NCBI GenBank assembly: GCA_934270345.1 | Contig: CAKQPT010000008.1 | Span: 19,797-83,796, forward strand | Reading direction: 5' to 3' | Source of the DNA: an uncultured Oribacterium sp. | GTDB taxonomy: Bacteria; Bacillota; Clostridia; Lachnospirales; Lachnospiraceae | DNA length: 64,000 nucleotides | Part shown: one piece after another, positions 19,396 through 28,331 of the stretch | How the letters are laid out: the number at the start of each line of letters is the position of its first letter | Position numbering within the stretch: position 1 is the first letter of the stretch | Notes under the pieces: model-generated | What the model was told of the DNA's origin: nothing | The model's input: only the letters and a program-made list of their open reading frames with translations | Database searches by the model: none | Position numbers and translations under genes: made by a program

Positions 19396-20058
19396 ATGAA
19401 TTATGATCTGTCCCCATCGATTTTATCTGCTGATTTCGGAACCCTGCGTGAGGATCTCCGTGTACTCGAGGAGGCCGGCACGAAGTACCTGCACTTTGAC
19501 ATGATGGATGGCGATTTCGTGCCGAATATTTCCTTCGGTATGCCGGTGATCCAGTCGGTACGGAAGGATAACCACTGCTTCTTCGATGTCCATATGATGG
19601 TCTCCGAACCGGGCCGCTACATCGATGCAGTCGCCGATGCCGGTGCCGATGGCATCACGGTGCATCAGGAGGCCTGCACGCACCTCGACCGTACGCTCCA
19701 GCAGATCCGGGAGCGTGGCCTCAAGGCCGGTGTGGCCCTGAATCCGGCGACCCCGATCAACACCCTGGACTGTGTCCTTCCGATGCTGGACCTCGTACTC
19801 ATTATGTCGGTCAACCCGGGTTTCGGTGGTCAGAAGCTGATCCCGTATACGATCGAGAAGATCCGTGCCCTTCGTCAGCGTGCAGACGCCCTCGGCCTCG
19901 AGTTGAACATCGGCATCGATGGTGGCGTCACCCTCGATAACGTACAGGAAATAAAGGATGCCGGGGCGAACTTCTTCATTGCCGGCTCTGCCGTCTTCAA
20001 GCCACGGGAGCGTATGGCGGAAAATGTAAAGGCATTTAACGCCATCCTGCACGCATAA
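19396..20058 (+). CDS. rpe: Ribulose-phosphate 3-epimerase
   Basis: Interconverts ribulose-5-P and xylulose-5-P (pentose phosphate path). TIM barrel of 220 residues from ATG 19396 (ribosome site GAGGAGA), beginning MNYDLSPSILSADFGTL, with HFDMMDGDFVPN, DVHMMV, VNPGFGGQ and GIDGGV, which carry the metal and phosphate contacts of the family. An upstream in-frame start (19360) would add 12 residues without a ribosome site. Confidence 0.96.
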   Translation: MNYDLSPSILSADFGTLREDLRVLEEAGTKYLHFDMMDGDFVPNISFGMPVIQSVRKDNHCFFDVHMMVSEPGRYIDAVADAGADGITVHQEACTHLDRTLQQIRERGLKAGVALNPATPINTLDCVLPMLDLVLIMSVNPGFGGQKLIPYTIEKIRALRQRADALGLELNIGIDGGVTLDNVQEIKDAGANFFIAGSAVFKPRERMAENVKAFNAILHA

Positions 20059-20069
20059 AGGAGTCCTTC

Positions 20070-20954
20070 GTGATCAAGAAACTTGCGCTCATCAATGATT
20101 TATGCAGTGTCGGCCGCTGCTCGCTTTCCATCCAGATTCCGGTGGTTTCGGCGCTCGGGCTCAGCGCCTGCCCGATTCCGACCGCAGTGCTCAGCAACCA
20201 TACCGCCTTCCCGCACGTATCCAGTACAGGACTCGGGGAAGTGATGGAAGAGCGGCTCGAGACATTGAGCGAAAATGATATCCATTTCGATGGCATCCTG
20301 ATCGGCTACCTCGGTGACTGTACGGATCTCCGGGCCCTCGACGCGTATCTCGAGGCAGAGAAGCAGAGGAATCCGGCGCTGCGCATCTTCCTCGATCCGG
20401 CGATGGCCGATCACGGCCGCCTGTACCGCTGGATGACGGAGGAACACATCGAGGCGATGCGGGCCCTCTGCCGGAAGGCGGATCTCATCTGCCCGAACCT
20501 CACGGAAGCCGCCTTCCTCGCTGACTTCGATTATGCGGGGCTGAAGGAGACGCTCGACCGCTGTACGAGCGACGCCACACGCGGGATGGTGATGCACGCC
20601 CTGCTTTCGGAGCTTCATCATCTGACATCCGGACAGATCATCGTGACCGGCGTCGAGGCCTATGCGGAGACGGCGGAGGATACAGCCACGACGCCGGAAG
20701 CCCTGATCAATGTCGTCTCAGAGGCGGACGGCGATCTCCGTTTCGTCGAGCATGCCCGTACCGGCGATGCCCGCCCGGGGACCGGCGACCTTTTCAGTGC
20801 CATCGTCGCGAGTCTCTGTCTCCGCGAAGAGACGCTTGAGAACGCGACCCGTCGCGCCGCAGACTTCGTCGCGCTCTGCATCCGCCACAGCGAGGAGGAG
20901 CAGGTCCCGGTCGTATACGGCGTTCAGTTTGAAGACATCCTCAGTGCGCTGTAG
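20070..20954 (+). CDS. pdxY: Pyridoxal/pyridoxamine kinase
   Basis: Phosphorylates B6 vitamers to PLP or PMP. 294 residues of ribokinase-like fold starting from GTG 20070 (ribosome site AAGGAG): LINDLCSVGRCSLSIQIPVVSALG at the start is typical for PdxK/PdxY, followed by YLGD, DPAMADHG, and the ATP/anion-hole segment RTGDARPGTGDLFSAIVAS (catalytic Asp in GTGD). The call PdxY versus PdxK is by overall form. Ends the operon; a long hairpin follows. Confidence 0.85.
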   Translation: MIKKLALINDLCSVGRCSLSIQIPVVSALGLSACPIPTAVLSNHTAFPHVSSTGLGEVMEERLETLSENDIHFDGILIGYLGDCTDLRALDAYLEAEKQRNPALRIFLDPAMADHGRLYRWMTEEHIEAMRALCRKADLICPNLTEAAFLADFDYAGLKETLDRCTSDATRGMVMHALLSELHHLTSGQIIVTGVEAYAETAEDTATTPEALINVVSEADGDLRFVEHARTGDARPGTGDLFSAIVASLCLREETLENATRRAADFVALCIRHSEEEQVPVVYGVQFEDILSAL

Positions 20955-20960
20955 CGGATC

Positions 20961-21017
20961 GGACGGGGCCCCGGAGGGCTGTGCCTCTGTTGCCAGCCCG
21001 CAGGGGTCCGTCCGTCA
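20961..21017 (+). terminator. Hairpin after the pyridoxal kinase gene
   Basis: GGACGGGGCCCC and GGGGTCCGTCC pair with an inner GGGCTG/CAGCCC stem. No T-run follows, so its terminator role is uncertain. It shares only vague similarity with repeat family A. Confidence 0.4.
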
Positions 21018-21033
21018 ACTATGACGGAATGAC

Positions 21034-21062
21034 TTGAAAACAGACGTAATTCAAGCTATAGT
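21034..21062 (+). promoter_or_regulatory. SigA-type promoter of serS
   Basis: TTGAAA, 17-base spacer, TATAGT. The start codon lies 50 bases further, which leaves no room for a T-box leader. Confidence 0.75.
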
Positions 21063-21112
21063 AAATGGTGCGTTTAACGCCAGAAAGATTTCGCAGAAGG
21101 GGAGAGAATCCT

Positions 21113-22432
21113 ATGTTAGATATTAAATTTGTCAGAGAAAACCCGGAGCTTGTCAAGGAAAACATCAAGAAGAAGTTTCAGGATGAGAAGCTTCCGTTAG
21201 TCGATGAGGTCATCAAGTACGATCTCGAGGCGAGAAAGTGCCAGCAGGAGGCCGATGAGCTTCGTGCGAAGAAGAACTCGGTGTCGAAGCAGATCGGTGC
21301 GCTGATGGCGCAGGGTAAGAAGGCAGAGGCAGAAGAGGTCAAGGCCGAGGTCGGTGCATTTACCGCCCGTCTCAAGGAACTCGAGGAGCAGGAGCCGAAG
21401 CTTCAGGCTGAGGTGACGAAGCGTATGATGATCATTCCGAACATGATCGACGCATCCGTTCCGATCGGTCCGGATGATTCTCACAACGTCGAGAATGAGC
21501 GCTTCGGTGAGCCGGTCGTTCCGGAGTTTGAGGTTCCATATCATACCGATATCATGGAGTCCTTCGGCGGTATCGATCTCGATGCAGCCGGCCGTGTCGC
21601 TGGTAACGGCTTCTACTACCTGATCGGCGACATCGCGAGACTGCACTCTGCGGTACTCAGCTATGCGCGTGATTTCATGATCAACCGTGGCTTCACCTAT
21701 GTGATTCCGCCATATATGATCCGCTCCAAGGTGGTGGACGGTGTGATGTCCTTCGCAGAGATGGATGCCATGATGTATAAGATCGAGGGCGAGGACCTCT
21801 ACCTGATCGGTACCTCCGAGCACTCGATGATCGGTCGTTTCATCGATGAGATCCTTCCGGCAGATACCCTTCCGCTTACCCTTACTTCCTATTCTCCTTG
21901 CTTCCGTAAGGAGAAGGGTGCACACGGTATCGAGGAGAGAGGTGTTTACCGTATCCACCAGTTCGAGAAGCAGGAGATGATCGTCGTCTGTGAGCCGGAG
22001 GAGGCCATGGACTGGTACGAGAAGCTCTGGAAGAACACCGTTGATTTCTTCCGCTCAATGGAGATTCCGGTCAGAACACTGGAGTGCTGCTCTGGCGATC
22101 TCGCAGACCTCAAGGTGAAGTCCTGCGATGTCGAGGCTTGGTCACCACGTCAGAAGAAGTACTTCGAGGTCGGTTCCTGCTCGAACCTCGGTGATGCACA
22201 GGCGAGACGTCTGCACATCCGTATCAAGGGAAAGGATGGGAAGATCCATCTCGCAAATACGCTGAACAACACCTGTGTTGCACCCCCTCGTATGCTGATC
22301 GCGTTCCTCGAGAACCGTCTGCAGGCGGATGGCAGCATCACCATCCCGGAGGTGCTTCAGCCGTACATGGGTGGTACCAAGGTACTTACCCCGAAGTGGA
22401 ACTCCATCGAAGGCAAGCCGGCAAACGCATAA
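21113..22432 (+). CDS. serS: Seryl-tRNA synthetase
   Basis: Class II synthetase charging tRNA-Ser (and tRNA-Sec where present). 439 residues from ATG 21113 (MLDIKFVRENPELVKENIKK), the family-typical start; a longer frame from 21065 would begin at the promoter itself. N-terminal antiparallel coiled coil (~30-100), then the catalytic core with TSEHSMIG, motif 2 SYSPCFRKEKGAHG and motif 3 near the C-terminus (NTCVAPPRMLIAFLE). Single gene with its own promoter and terminator. Confidence 0.97.
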   Translation: MLDIKFVRENPELVKENIKKKFQDEKLPLVDEVIKYDLEARKCQQEADELRAKKNSVSKQIGALMAQGKKAEAEEVKAEVGAFTARLKELEEQEPKLQAEVTKRMMIIPNMIDASVPIGPDDSHNVENERFGEPVVPEFEVPYHTDIMESFGGIDLDAAGRVAGNGFYYLIGDIARLHSAVLSYARDFMINRGFTYVIPPYMIRSKVVDGVMSFAEMDAMMYKIEGEDLYLIGTSEHSMIGRFIDEILPADTLPLTLTSYSPCFRKEKGAHGIEERGVYRIHQFEKQEMIVVCEPEEAMDWYEKLWKNTVDFFRSMEIPVRTLECCSGDLADLKVKSCDVEAWSPRQKKYFEVGSCSNLGDAQARRLHIRIKGKDGKIHLANTLNNTCVAPPRMLIAFLENRLQADGSITIPEVLQPYMGGTKVLTPKWNSIEGKPANA

Positions 22433-22442
22433 TGATCGATCG

Positions 22443-22472
22443 AAGACCTGTGCCATGGCACAGGTCTTTTTT
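22443..22472 (+). terminator. Intrinsic terminator of serS
   Basis: Perfect 12-bp stem AAGACCTGTGCC / GGCACAGGTCTT followed by six T. Confidence 0.95.
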
Positions 22473-22529
22473 ATATAGTTGAGCTGTAAGTCTTAATATT
22501 ACTGACGATCGTGTTCATAAATTCGTTCG

Positions 22530-22558
22530 TTGTTTATAGGCGGCTCGTGTCATATAAT
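22530..22558 (+). promoter_or_regulatory. Promoter of the MacB-like ABC operon
   Basis: TTGTTT, 17-base spacer, TATAAT. It overlaps the first in-frame ATGs of the following frame, which supports the GTG start at 22608. Confidence 0.65.
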
Positions 22559-22607
22559 GAAAGCCATGAAGCCAGTTTATGATTTGACAAGTTGTGGGAG
22601 AGATGCA

Positions 22608-23369
22608 GTGGAACCGATCATCAAGGTGCGGGATCTATATAAGATTTTTAAAATCGGAGACAATAAGGTCTATGCGCTGAATGGTGTGTCCTTCGATGTC
22701 TACCAGGGGGAGTTCGTCGCGATCGTCGGCACCTCCGGCTCCGGTAAATCGACCTGTCTCAATATGCTGGCCGGTCTGGAAGCGCCGAGCCGGGGCGCGA
22801 TTCAGATCGCGGGCAAGCGCATCGATAAGATGAGCGAAGCGGAGCTCGTCAGCTTCCGGCGTCAGAATGTCGGCTTCATCTTCCAGAGCTATAATCTGAT
22901 CGGCTCGATGAATGCGGTCGAGAATGTCGCGATGCCGCTGATGTTCCGCGGGGTGCCCTATGAGAAGCGTATCCGGGAAGCGGAGAAATATATGAAGCTG
23001 ATCGGGATCGGGGATCAGGGGGAGCATATGCCGAACCAGATGTCCGGCGGACAGCAGCAGCGTGTCGGGATCGCCCGGGCGCTTGTCATCGATCCGAAGA
23101 TCATCTTCGCGGATGAGCCGACCGGTAATCTCGATTCGCATACGACGGAGGATGTACTGAGCCTTCTCCGGAAAATCGTTCGTGAGGAGGATCGCACACT
23201 GATCATGGTTACCCATGATGCGCACATTGCCTCCTGGGCGGACCGGCAGTTACGTGTCGTCGATGGTAAGATCGTCGAGACGGTGATCAATCCGGAGAGT
23301 CCGATCGAACAGAAAATAGAAGCAGAAACCGGAAATCCGCCATACGCGCTTGTGACGCCGCTCGGCTGA
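22608..23369 (+). CDS. MacB/LolD-type ABC transporter ATPase
   Basis: ATPase of a three-gene export system. 253 residues from GTG 22608, preceded by GGGAGAGA; earlier ATGs lie at or next to the -10 box. Walker A GTSGSGKST, Q-loop FQSYNLIGSMNAVENVAMPL, signature SGGQQQRVGIARAL, Walker B IIFADEPTGNLDS, and H-loop VTHD. This pattern (TGNLD) marks the MacB/LolD subfamily that powers mechanotransmission rather than solute flux. Partners are the surface protein at 23399 and FtsX-like permease at 25455. Confidence 0.93.
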   Translation: MEPIIKVRDLYKIFKIGDNKVYALNGVSFDVYQGEFVAIVGTSGSGKSTCLNMLAGLEAPSRGAIQIAGKRIDKMSEAELVSFRRQNVGFIFQSYNLIGSMNAVENVAMPLMFRGVPYEKRIREAEKYMKLIGIGDQGEHMPNQMSGGQQQRVGIARALVIDPKIIFADEPTGNLDSHTTEDVLSLLRKIVREEDRTLIMVTHDAHIASWADRQLRVVDGKIVETVINPESPIEQKIEAETGNPPYALVTPLG

Positions 23370-23398
23370 ACACGGTGTTTATAGAGGGGTAAAAAATC

Positions 23399-25468
23399 AT
23401 GAATCATTTTGAGATAAAGAAACATACGATCCTTCGACGTTTCCTGTGCGGCGCGATGGTGCTGGCGCTCATGTCGCCTACATTGACCATCGTACAGCCG
23501 CTGGAGGCACAGGCGTCCTACGTCGATACCAACATGAACACCTTCATCCACGACGCGGCGGATACACCGGTCGCGGGCATCGGACAGGATTTTCAGCTGA
23601 CCGTCAAGGTGGGCTTCAACGGCGTGAACGGCCTCTATAATCCGACGGGCGACGTCATCAACAACGTGCGCGTGCGCCTGAGTCAGGACCAGAATCTCCT
23701 GAATACGAAGGGCATCGTGCCGAATTCCAGCAAGTCGAATCCGTATGACGGAGACTCCGATGATGAGCAGGAGTCCCTGCAGCATGATGCGTACAATGAA
23801 GGCTACCAGGCAGGTGCGCAGCGTGCCTACAATGCCTCGCTCGGACTCACCTATCCGGTGGACGGCGGTACCTATCCGCTCGAGATCGGCACCTCGACGA
23901 TGAACCAGGAGAAGAACCTCGGCTCGCTGCAGAAAGGCGAGTATAAGGAGGTGACCTTCAATGTCAAGATCCGGAACGACATCAAGGAAGGCTACTATGC
24001 GATCCCGATCTCGATGAACTATGATGTGCCGTACAACTCGACGGGACAGTACGGCAGTCTCAGCCGTGCCGAGTTCATCAATATCTATGTGCAGGACCTC
24101 GGAACGATCTCGAATCCGACCAGTGTGACGAAGGATCAGGCCTTCGTGCTGGGTGAGGGACAGTCGACGCCGAGCGGCACCTATCCGGGCACCGTACAGT
24201 TCGCCGTGAACCTTCGGAACAAGAAGGGTCGGGCGCTCTATGATGTCGTCGTGAAGATGAATAAGGGAAATGGTGGCGCAGCCTCCGGCGATGCGTCTTC
24301 GACGGCGTCCGCCGGAAAGGTCGACTACAGCAGCTTCCCGTTCCGTGTGACGGAGGAGAACTATGACCGCAGCTTCGCCAGTGTGGAGGCGGATCAGACG
24401 ATCTCGGCACCGTACTCGATGGCTATCGCGAAGGACTCGAAGAGCGGTGATCATGCCATCGGCTTCACGGTGAGCTATAAGGAGACGCCGAACGCGACCA
24501 TCACGAAGACGGAGCAGTATACCTACTACGTTCATATCAGTAACCCGACCACGGATGAAACCGACAGTCAGCGTGATTTCAATGCGAACGACCGCTCAAA
24601 GGCACGTCTCGTCGTAGCGGGCTATCATACCGAACCGGAGAAGGTGTACGCCGGGCAGCCGTTTAAGCTCGTGGTTCAAATGCAGAATGCAAGTACTGGT
24701 ATCAGCGCCAGCAATATCCTGCTTTCACTCGAGTCGGAAAAGGTAAATGAGTCCTCGGCGCTGTCGACGGAGAACGGCGCGAACTCCTATGTCATCAACA
24801 GCCTCGCAGCCGGTGAGACGAAGGAAATCGCATGGAATATGGTGGCGGAACCGGGCGTTGATCCGCGTTCCTATGCGCTGACCATCAATGAAAAGTATGA
24901 CTCCCCGGATTTCAAGAACGCCGAGGAGAAGGTGACGCTGAATATCACCGTCAACCAGGAGGCACGACTTTCCGTGTCAAACTACGATGTGATGCCCGAA
25001 AGCATTGACGTCGGCAGTGAATCAAACGTGATGTTTAACATCAACAACACCGGTAAGGTCATCCTTTACAACGTGACCGCGGAGTTTAAGGCAGATTCGA
25101 TCAACGATACCAGCAGCTACGTCGGAAACATCAAACCGGGTGAGTCCGGCTCCGTGGATGCGATGATCACCGGTGCGGCCCCGACCATGGATGACGGCAC
25201 GATCCAGGTCATCATCAGCTACGAGGATGTGAACGGAGAGGTGCATACCTCCGAGCAGTCGGTGAACCTTATGGTAAACGAGCCGATGGAGAGCATGGAT
25301 GACATGAGCGGCATGGATATGATGCCGGAGGAGACGCCGGGATTTTTCCAGCGCTTTAAGCTTCCGATCATCGGTGGTGGCGTCGTGCTGCTGGCGGCGG
25401 CTGCGGTATGCGTGAAGAAGCATAAGGATAAGAAGAAGCAGGAAAAGGAAAACGATGAGACTATTTGA
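23399..25468 (+). CDS. Large secreted, membrane-anchored beta-sandwich protein of the ABC operon
   Basis: 689 residues: signal peptide (~1-39, RRFLCGAMVLALMSPTLT then AQAS), several Ig-like/COG1361-type domains with repeated motifs for extracellular tracts (GYHTEPEKVYAGQPFKLVVQ at ~405 and YDVMPESIDVGSESNVMFNI at ~530 look like repeats of one CARDB-like unit), a Met-rich linker (MESMDDMSGMDMMPEE), one membrane helix (~655-675) and a basic tail. Thus it is anchored at the C-terminus with the bulk outside. Its gene overlaps the permease gene by 14 bases, so it is likely a dedicated accessory subunit, in place of the MacA adaptor of Gram-negative systems. Precise function unknown. Confidence 0.75.
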   Translation: MNHFEIKKHTILRRFLCGAMVLALMSPTLTIVQPLEAQASYVDTNMNTFIHDAADTPVAGIGQDFQLTVKVGFNGVNGLYNPTGDVINNVRVRLSQDQNLLNTKGIVPNSSKSNPYDGDSDDEQESLQHDAYNEGYQAGAQRAYNASLGLTYPVDGGTYPLEIGTSTMNQEKNLGSLQKGEYKEVTFNVKIRNDIKEGYYAIPISMNYDVPYNSTGQYGSLSRAEFINIYVQDLGTISNPTSVTKDQAFVLGEGQSTPSGTYPGTVQFAVNLRNKKGRALYDVVVKMNKGNGGAASGDASSTASAGKVDYSSFPFRVTEENYDRSFASVEADQTISAPYSMAIAKDSKSGDHAIGFTVSYKETPNATITKTEQYTYYVHISNPTTDETDSQRDFNANDRSKARLVVAGYHTEPEKVYAGQPFKLVVQMQNASTGISASNILLSLESEKVNESSALSTENGANSYVINSLAAGETKEIAWNMVAEPGVDPRSYALTINEKYDSPDFKNAEEKVTLNITVNQEARLSVSNYDVMPESIDVGSESNVMFNINNTGKVILYNVTAEFKADSINDTSSYVGNIKPGESGSVDAMITGAAPTMDDGTIQVIISYEDVNGEVHTSEQSVNLMVNEPMESMDDMSGMDMMPEETPGFFQRFKLPIIGGGVVLLAAAAVCVKKHKDKKKQEKENDETI

Positions 25469-26798
25469 TCTTATCAAGCTCGCGACGAGTAACCTGAAGC
25501 GACGGAAGATGCGGACCGTGCTCACGGTCCTCGGCGTCGCCATCGGTACGGCGTCCATCGTGGTCATGGTGAGTCTCGGCATCGGGATGAGTGCGATGAT
25601 GCTGAAGTCCTATCAGAGCATGGGCTCGCTGACCAGGATCGATGTATACGAGGGTGGCTATGGCGGCGGTACGAATGGCGACCAGTCCATGATGCTGACC
25701 GATGAGACCGTGGAGAGCTTTAAGCATATCCCCCATGTGACCGGCGTGAGCCCGTCCATCGAGGTGTATATCGAGGCGAAGTGCAAGGGGATCAGCGGCT
25801 CCTTCAGTATCGTAGGTGTCACCCAGGATTATCTCCGGCAGCTCGAGCTTCGGGACGGCGGACATCTGCCGGCGGCGAACTCGGATACGCTGGAGCTCCT
25901 CTACGGTAATCAGATCCTGTACAGCAGCTTCTATAAGCCGAAAACCTGGGAGAACGTCGAGATCGATCCAGAGAAGGATACGGTATTCATCACCTTCCCG
26001 CAGTCGAGCCTCTCGCAGGAAACACAGAGCAGTGAGGGCAGTACGCAGGAGCCGAAGCAGAAAAAGTACATCTTTCCGGTGGCCGGAATCATGAAGGGCG
26101 GCGCCGAGGACTGGTCAGATGGCTCGTATAATGTCTACACCGACATCGACAGCCTGAAGCGTTTTCTGAAGAAAATCTATAAGAAGGCGCTGGTGCCGAA
26201 TCCGAGGACGAATAAAAACGGGAAGCCGTATCCATACTATGTCTACAACAATGTCTATGTGTTCGTCGATGATATGGATAATGTCAGCGCCGTGCAGAAA
26301 CAGATCTCGGACATGGGCTTCAGTGTGAGCTCCAGTATTGAGTGGCTGAAGCAGGCGCAGCAGCAGCTTAATATGGTGCAGCTCGTGCTGGGCGGCATCG
26401 GTGGCGTATCGCTGCTCGTCGCGGCGATCGGTATCATGAATACCATGATGATGTCGATCTATGAGCGGACGAAGGAAATCGGTGTGATGAAGGTGCTGGG
26501 CTGTGCGATGCCGGATATACGGAACATGTTCCTCTGTGAGTCCGGTATGATCGGGCTCATGGGTGGCGTCGCAGGACTCGCGGTCAGCTACCTCATCTCG
26601 TATATCATTAACTTCTTTACGAAGAATGCCGGGTCGATGATGTTCGGCTCGGGCTCGATGGGCAGTCTGTCCAGTATTCCGTTCTGGCTCGCGGCCTTCG
26701 CGATCGGCTTCGCCATCGCGGTCGGCACGATCGCGGGCTACGTTCCGGCGGCGCGCGCGATGAAGCTGAGTCCGCTGGCGGCGATTCGAAATGAGTGA
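25455..26798 (+). CDS. FtsX/MacB-type ABC transporter permease
   Basis: 447 residues: N-terminal helix (RTVLTVLGVAIGTASIVVMVSLG, ~20-42), a large extracytoplasmic MacB_PCD domain (~50-300), and three C-terminal helices (~310-335 with GGIGGVSLLVAAIGIMNTMM, ~365-390, ~415-440). MSIYERTKEIGVMKVLG is the coupling-helix signature that contacts the ATPase. Start inside the previous gene, with AGGAAAAGGA as ribosome site. Works with the ATPase at 22608; exported substrate unknown. Confidence 0.92.
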   Translation: MRLFDLIKLATSNLKRRKMRTVLTVLGVAIGTASIVVMVSLGIGMSAMMLKSYQSMGSLTRIDVYEGGYGGGTNGDQSMMLTDETVESFKHIPHVTGVSPSIEVYIEAKCKGISGSFSIVGVTQDYLRQLELRDGGHLPAANSDTLELLYGNQILYSSFYKPKTWENVEIDPEKDTVFITFPQSSLSQETQSSEGSTQEPKQKKYIFPVAGIMKGGAEDWSDGSYNVYTDIDSLKRFLKKIYKKALVPNPRTNKNGKPYPYYVYNNVYVFVDDMDNVSAVQKQISDMGFSVSSSIEWLKQAQQQLNMVQLVLGGIGGVSLLVAAIGIMNTMMMSIYERTKEIGVMKVLGCAMPDIRNMFLCESGMIGLMGGVAGLAVSYLISYIINFFTKNAGSMMFGSGSMGSLSSIPFWLAAFAIGFAIAVGTIAGYVPAARAMKLSPLAAIRNE

Positions 26799-26801
26799 CT
26801 T

Positions 26802-26829
26802 TATAGCAGGGCCTCCGGGCCCTGCTATA
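26802..26829 (+). terminator. Hairpin after the ABC operon
   Basis: TATAGCAGGGCC / GGCCCTGCTATA, 12-bp perfect stem with TCCG loop, followed by CTTCTCAT, a weak T-tract. Confidence 0.75.
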
Positions 26830-26851
26830 CTTCTCATGATAATTAATTATA

Positions 26852-26880
26852 TTGTGCATTTCGAATTGCGATGATATAAT
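26852..26880 (+). promoter_or_regulatory. Promoter of aspartokinase gene
   Basis: TTGTGC, 17-base spacer, TATAAT with an extended -10 TG (TGATATAAT). Confidence 0.7.
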
Positions 26881-26914
26881 GCGGCAATATGTCACAGTTG
26901 GAAGGGAGTACGAA

Positions 26915-28234
26915 ATGATCAAGGTTGCAAAATTTGGCGGAAGCTCCTGTGCCTCCGCGGAACAGTTCAGAAAAGTTAAGGACATCGTTCTTTCCGATAA
27001 GTCGAGACACTATATCGTGGTTTCGGCACCGGGTAAGCGGGCTTCCGGCGATACGAAGGTAACCGATCTTCTTTATCGTCTCCAGGATGCGGTCGCAGAT
27101 GAGAAGAAGTTCCAGGAGACGCTCCAGACGATCAAGGATCGTTATCAGGAGATCATCGATGGTCTCGAGCTTCAGTTCAGTCTGGCGGCGGACTTTGACC
27201 GGATCGAGCAGGATCTCAAGGCGGGTGCCGACCGTGACTACGCGGCTTCGCGTGGTGAGTTTCTGAATGCGAAGCTGATGGCGGCCTATCTTGGCTTCAG
27301 CTTCATCGATTCTGCAAGCTGTTTCGTCTTCAAGGAGGACCGGAGCTGTGACTATCAGAAGACGGAAGAGGGCATCCGCGCCGCACTGAAGGACATTGAT
27401 TATGCCGTATTCCCTGGCTTCTATGGTGCCAATGAGAAGGGCGAGGTCGTTACCTTTAGCCGTGGCGGTTCGGATGTGACCGGTTCCCTGATTGCAGCGG
27501 CGGAGCACGTCGATCTCTATGAGAACTGGACGGATGTATCCGGATTCCTCGTCGCAGATCCGCGCATCGTGCCGAATCCGGAGGTCATCGATTACATCAC
27601 CTACCGTGAGCTTCGTGAGTTGAGCTACATGGGTGCCGGTGTACTTCATGAGGATGCGATCTTCCCGGTACGCCGTGAGGGCATCCCGATCCAGATTAAG
27701 AACACGAACCGTCCGGAGGACCATGGTACGCTCATCGTGCAGAACACGCTGAAGAAGCCGCGTTTCATCATCACTGGTGTCAGCGGTAAGAAGGATTTCT
27801 GTGCGATCAACATCGAGAAGGCGATGATGAACTCGGAGATCGGCTTCGCACGTAAGCTTCTTTCCGTCCTCGAGGACAACAACATTTCCTTCGAGCACAT
27901 CCCGTCCGGTATCGATACGATGACCCTCGTCATCCATCAGGAGGAGCTCGAGCACTGCGAGCAGAAGATCCTGAACGGCATCCAGCGTGCCGTGAATCCG
28001 GACCTCATTGAGCTCGAGTCGGATATTGCACTGATCGCGGTCGTCGGACGTGGCATGAAGTCATCCCGTGGTGTAGCTGGCAGAGTGTTCTCTGCACTCG
28101 CCCATGAGTACATCAACATCAAGATGATCGACCAGGGCTCCAGCGAGTACAACATCATCATCGGTGTACGGAACGAGGACTTCGAGAAGGCCATCCGCGC
28201 TATTTATAAAATGTTCGTCATGAGCGCCAAGTGA
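26915..28234 (+). CDS. lysC: Aspartate kinase
   Basis: Phosphorylates aspartate, first step to Lys, DAP, Met and Thr. 439 residues from ATG 26915 (ribosome site GAAGGGA); the longer frame from 26852 would begin within the promoter. Starts MIKVAKFGGSS (kinase nucleotide motif), FSRGGSDVTGSLIA and DPRIVPNPEVI of the catalytic domain, and two C-terminal ACT domains (~300-439; GVSGKKDFCAINIEKAMMN and VVGRGMKSSRG). The ACT domains suggest feedback by lysine or threonine; the class (I, II, III) is not certain. Monocistronic with own promoter and terminator. Confidence 0.92.
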   Translation: MIKVAKFGGSSCASAEQFRKVKDIVLSDKSRHYIVVSAPGKRASGDTKVTDLLYRLQDAVADEKKFQETLQTIKDRYQEIIDGLELQFSLAADFDRIEQDLKAGADRDYAASRGEFLNAKLMAAYLGFSFIDSASCFVFKEDRSCDYQKTEEGIRAALKDIDYAVFPGFYGANEKGEVVTFSRGGSDVTGSLIAAAEHVDLYENWTDVSGFLVADPRIVPNPEVIDYITYRELRELSYMGAGVLHEDAIFPVRREGIPIQIKNTNRPEDHGTLIVQNTLKKPRFIITGVSGKKDFCAINIEKAMMNSEIGFARKLLSVLEDNNISFEHIPSGIDTMTLVIHQEELEHCEQKILNGIQRAVNPDLIELESDIALIAVVGRGMKSSRGVAGRVFSALAHEYINIKMIDQGSSEYNIIIGVRNEDFEKAIRAIYKMFVMSAK

Positions 28235-28250
28235 TATTGCATAGTATATG

Positions 28251-28286
28251 AAGTCCCGGAGGGCAGCGGTCCTCCGGGACTTTTAT
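28251..28286 (+). terminator. Intrinsic terminator of the aspartokinase gene
   Basis: AAGTCCCGGAGG / CCTCCGGGACTT, 12-bp perfect stem, followed by TTTTAT. Confidence 0.9.
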
Positions 28287-28303
28287 CATGCCCGGACATA
28301 TGA

Positions 28304-28309
28304 TATAAT
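28304..28309 (+). promoter_or_regulatory. Extended -10 element for the flavoprotein gene
   Basis: TGATATAAT (TG at 28301-28302) right after the terminator; no clear -35. 22 bases upstream of ATG 28332. Confidence 0.55.
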
Positions 28310-28331
28310 GCGCGGAGCGAGGAAACATAAT

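Noticed and set aside
20955..21112. T-box leader upstream of serS
   Set aside because: Promoter at 21034-21062 leaves 50 bases to the start, too short; no AGGGTGG or specifier loop.
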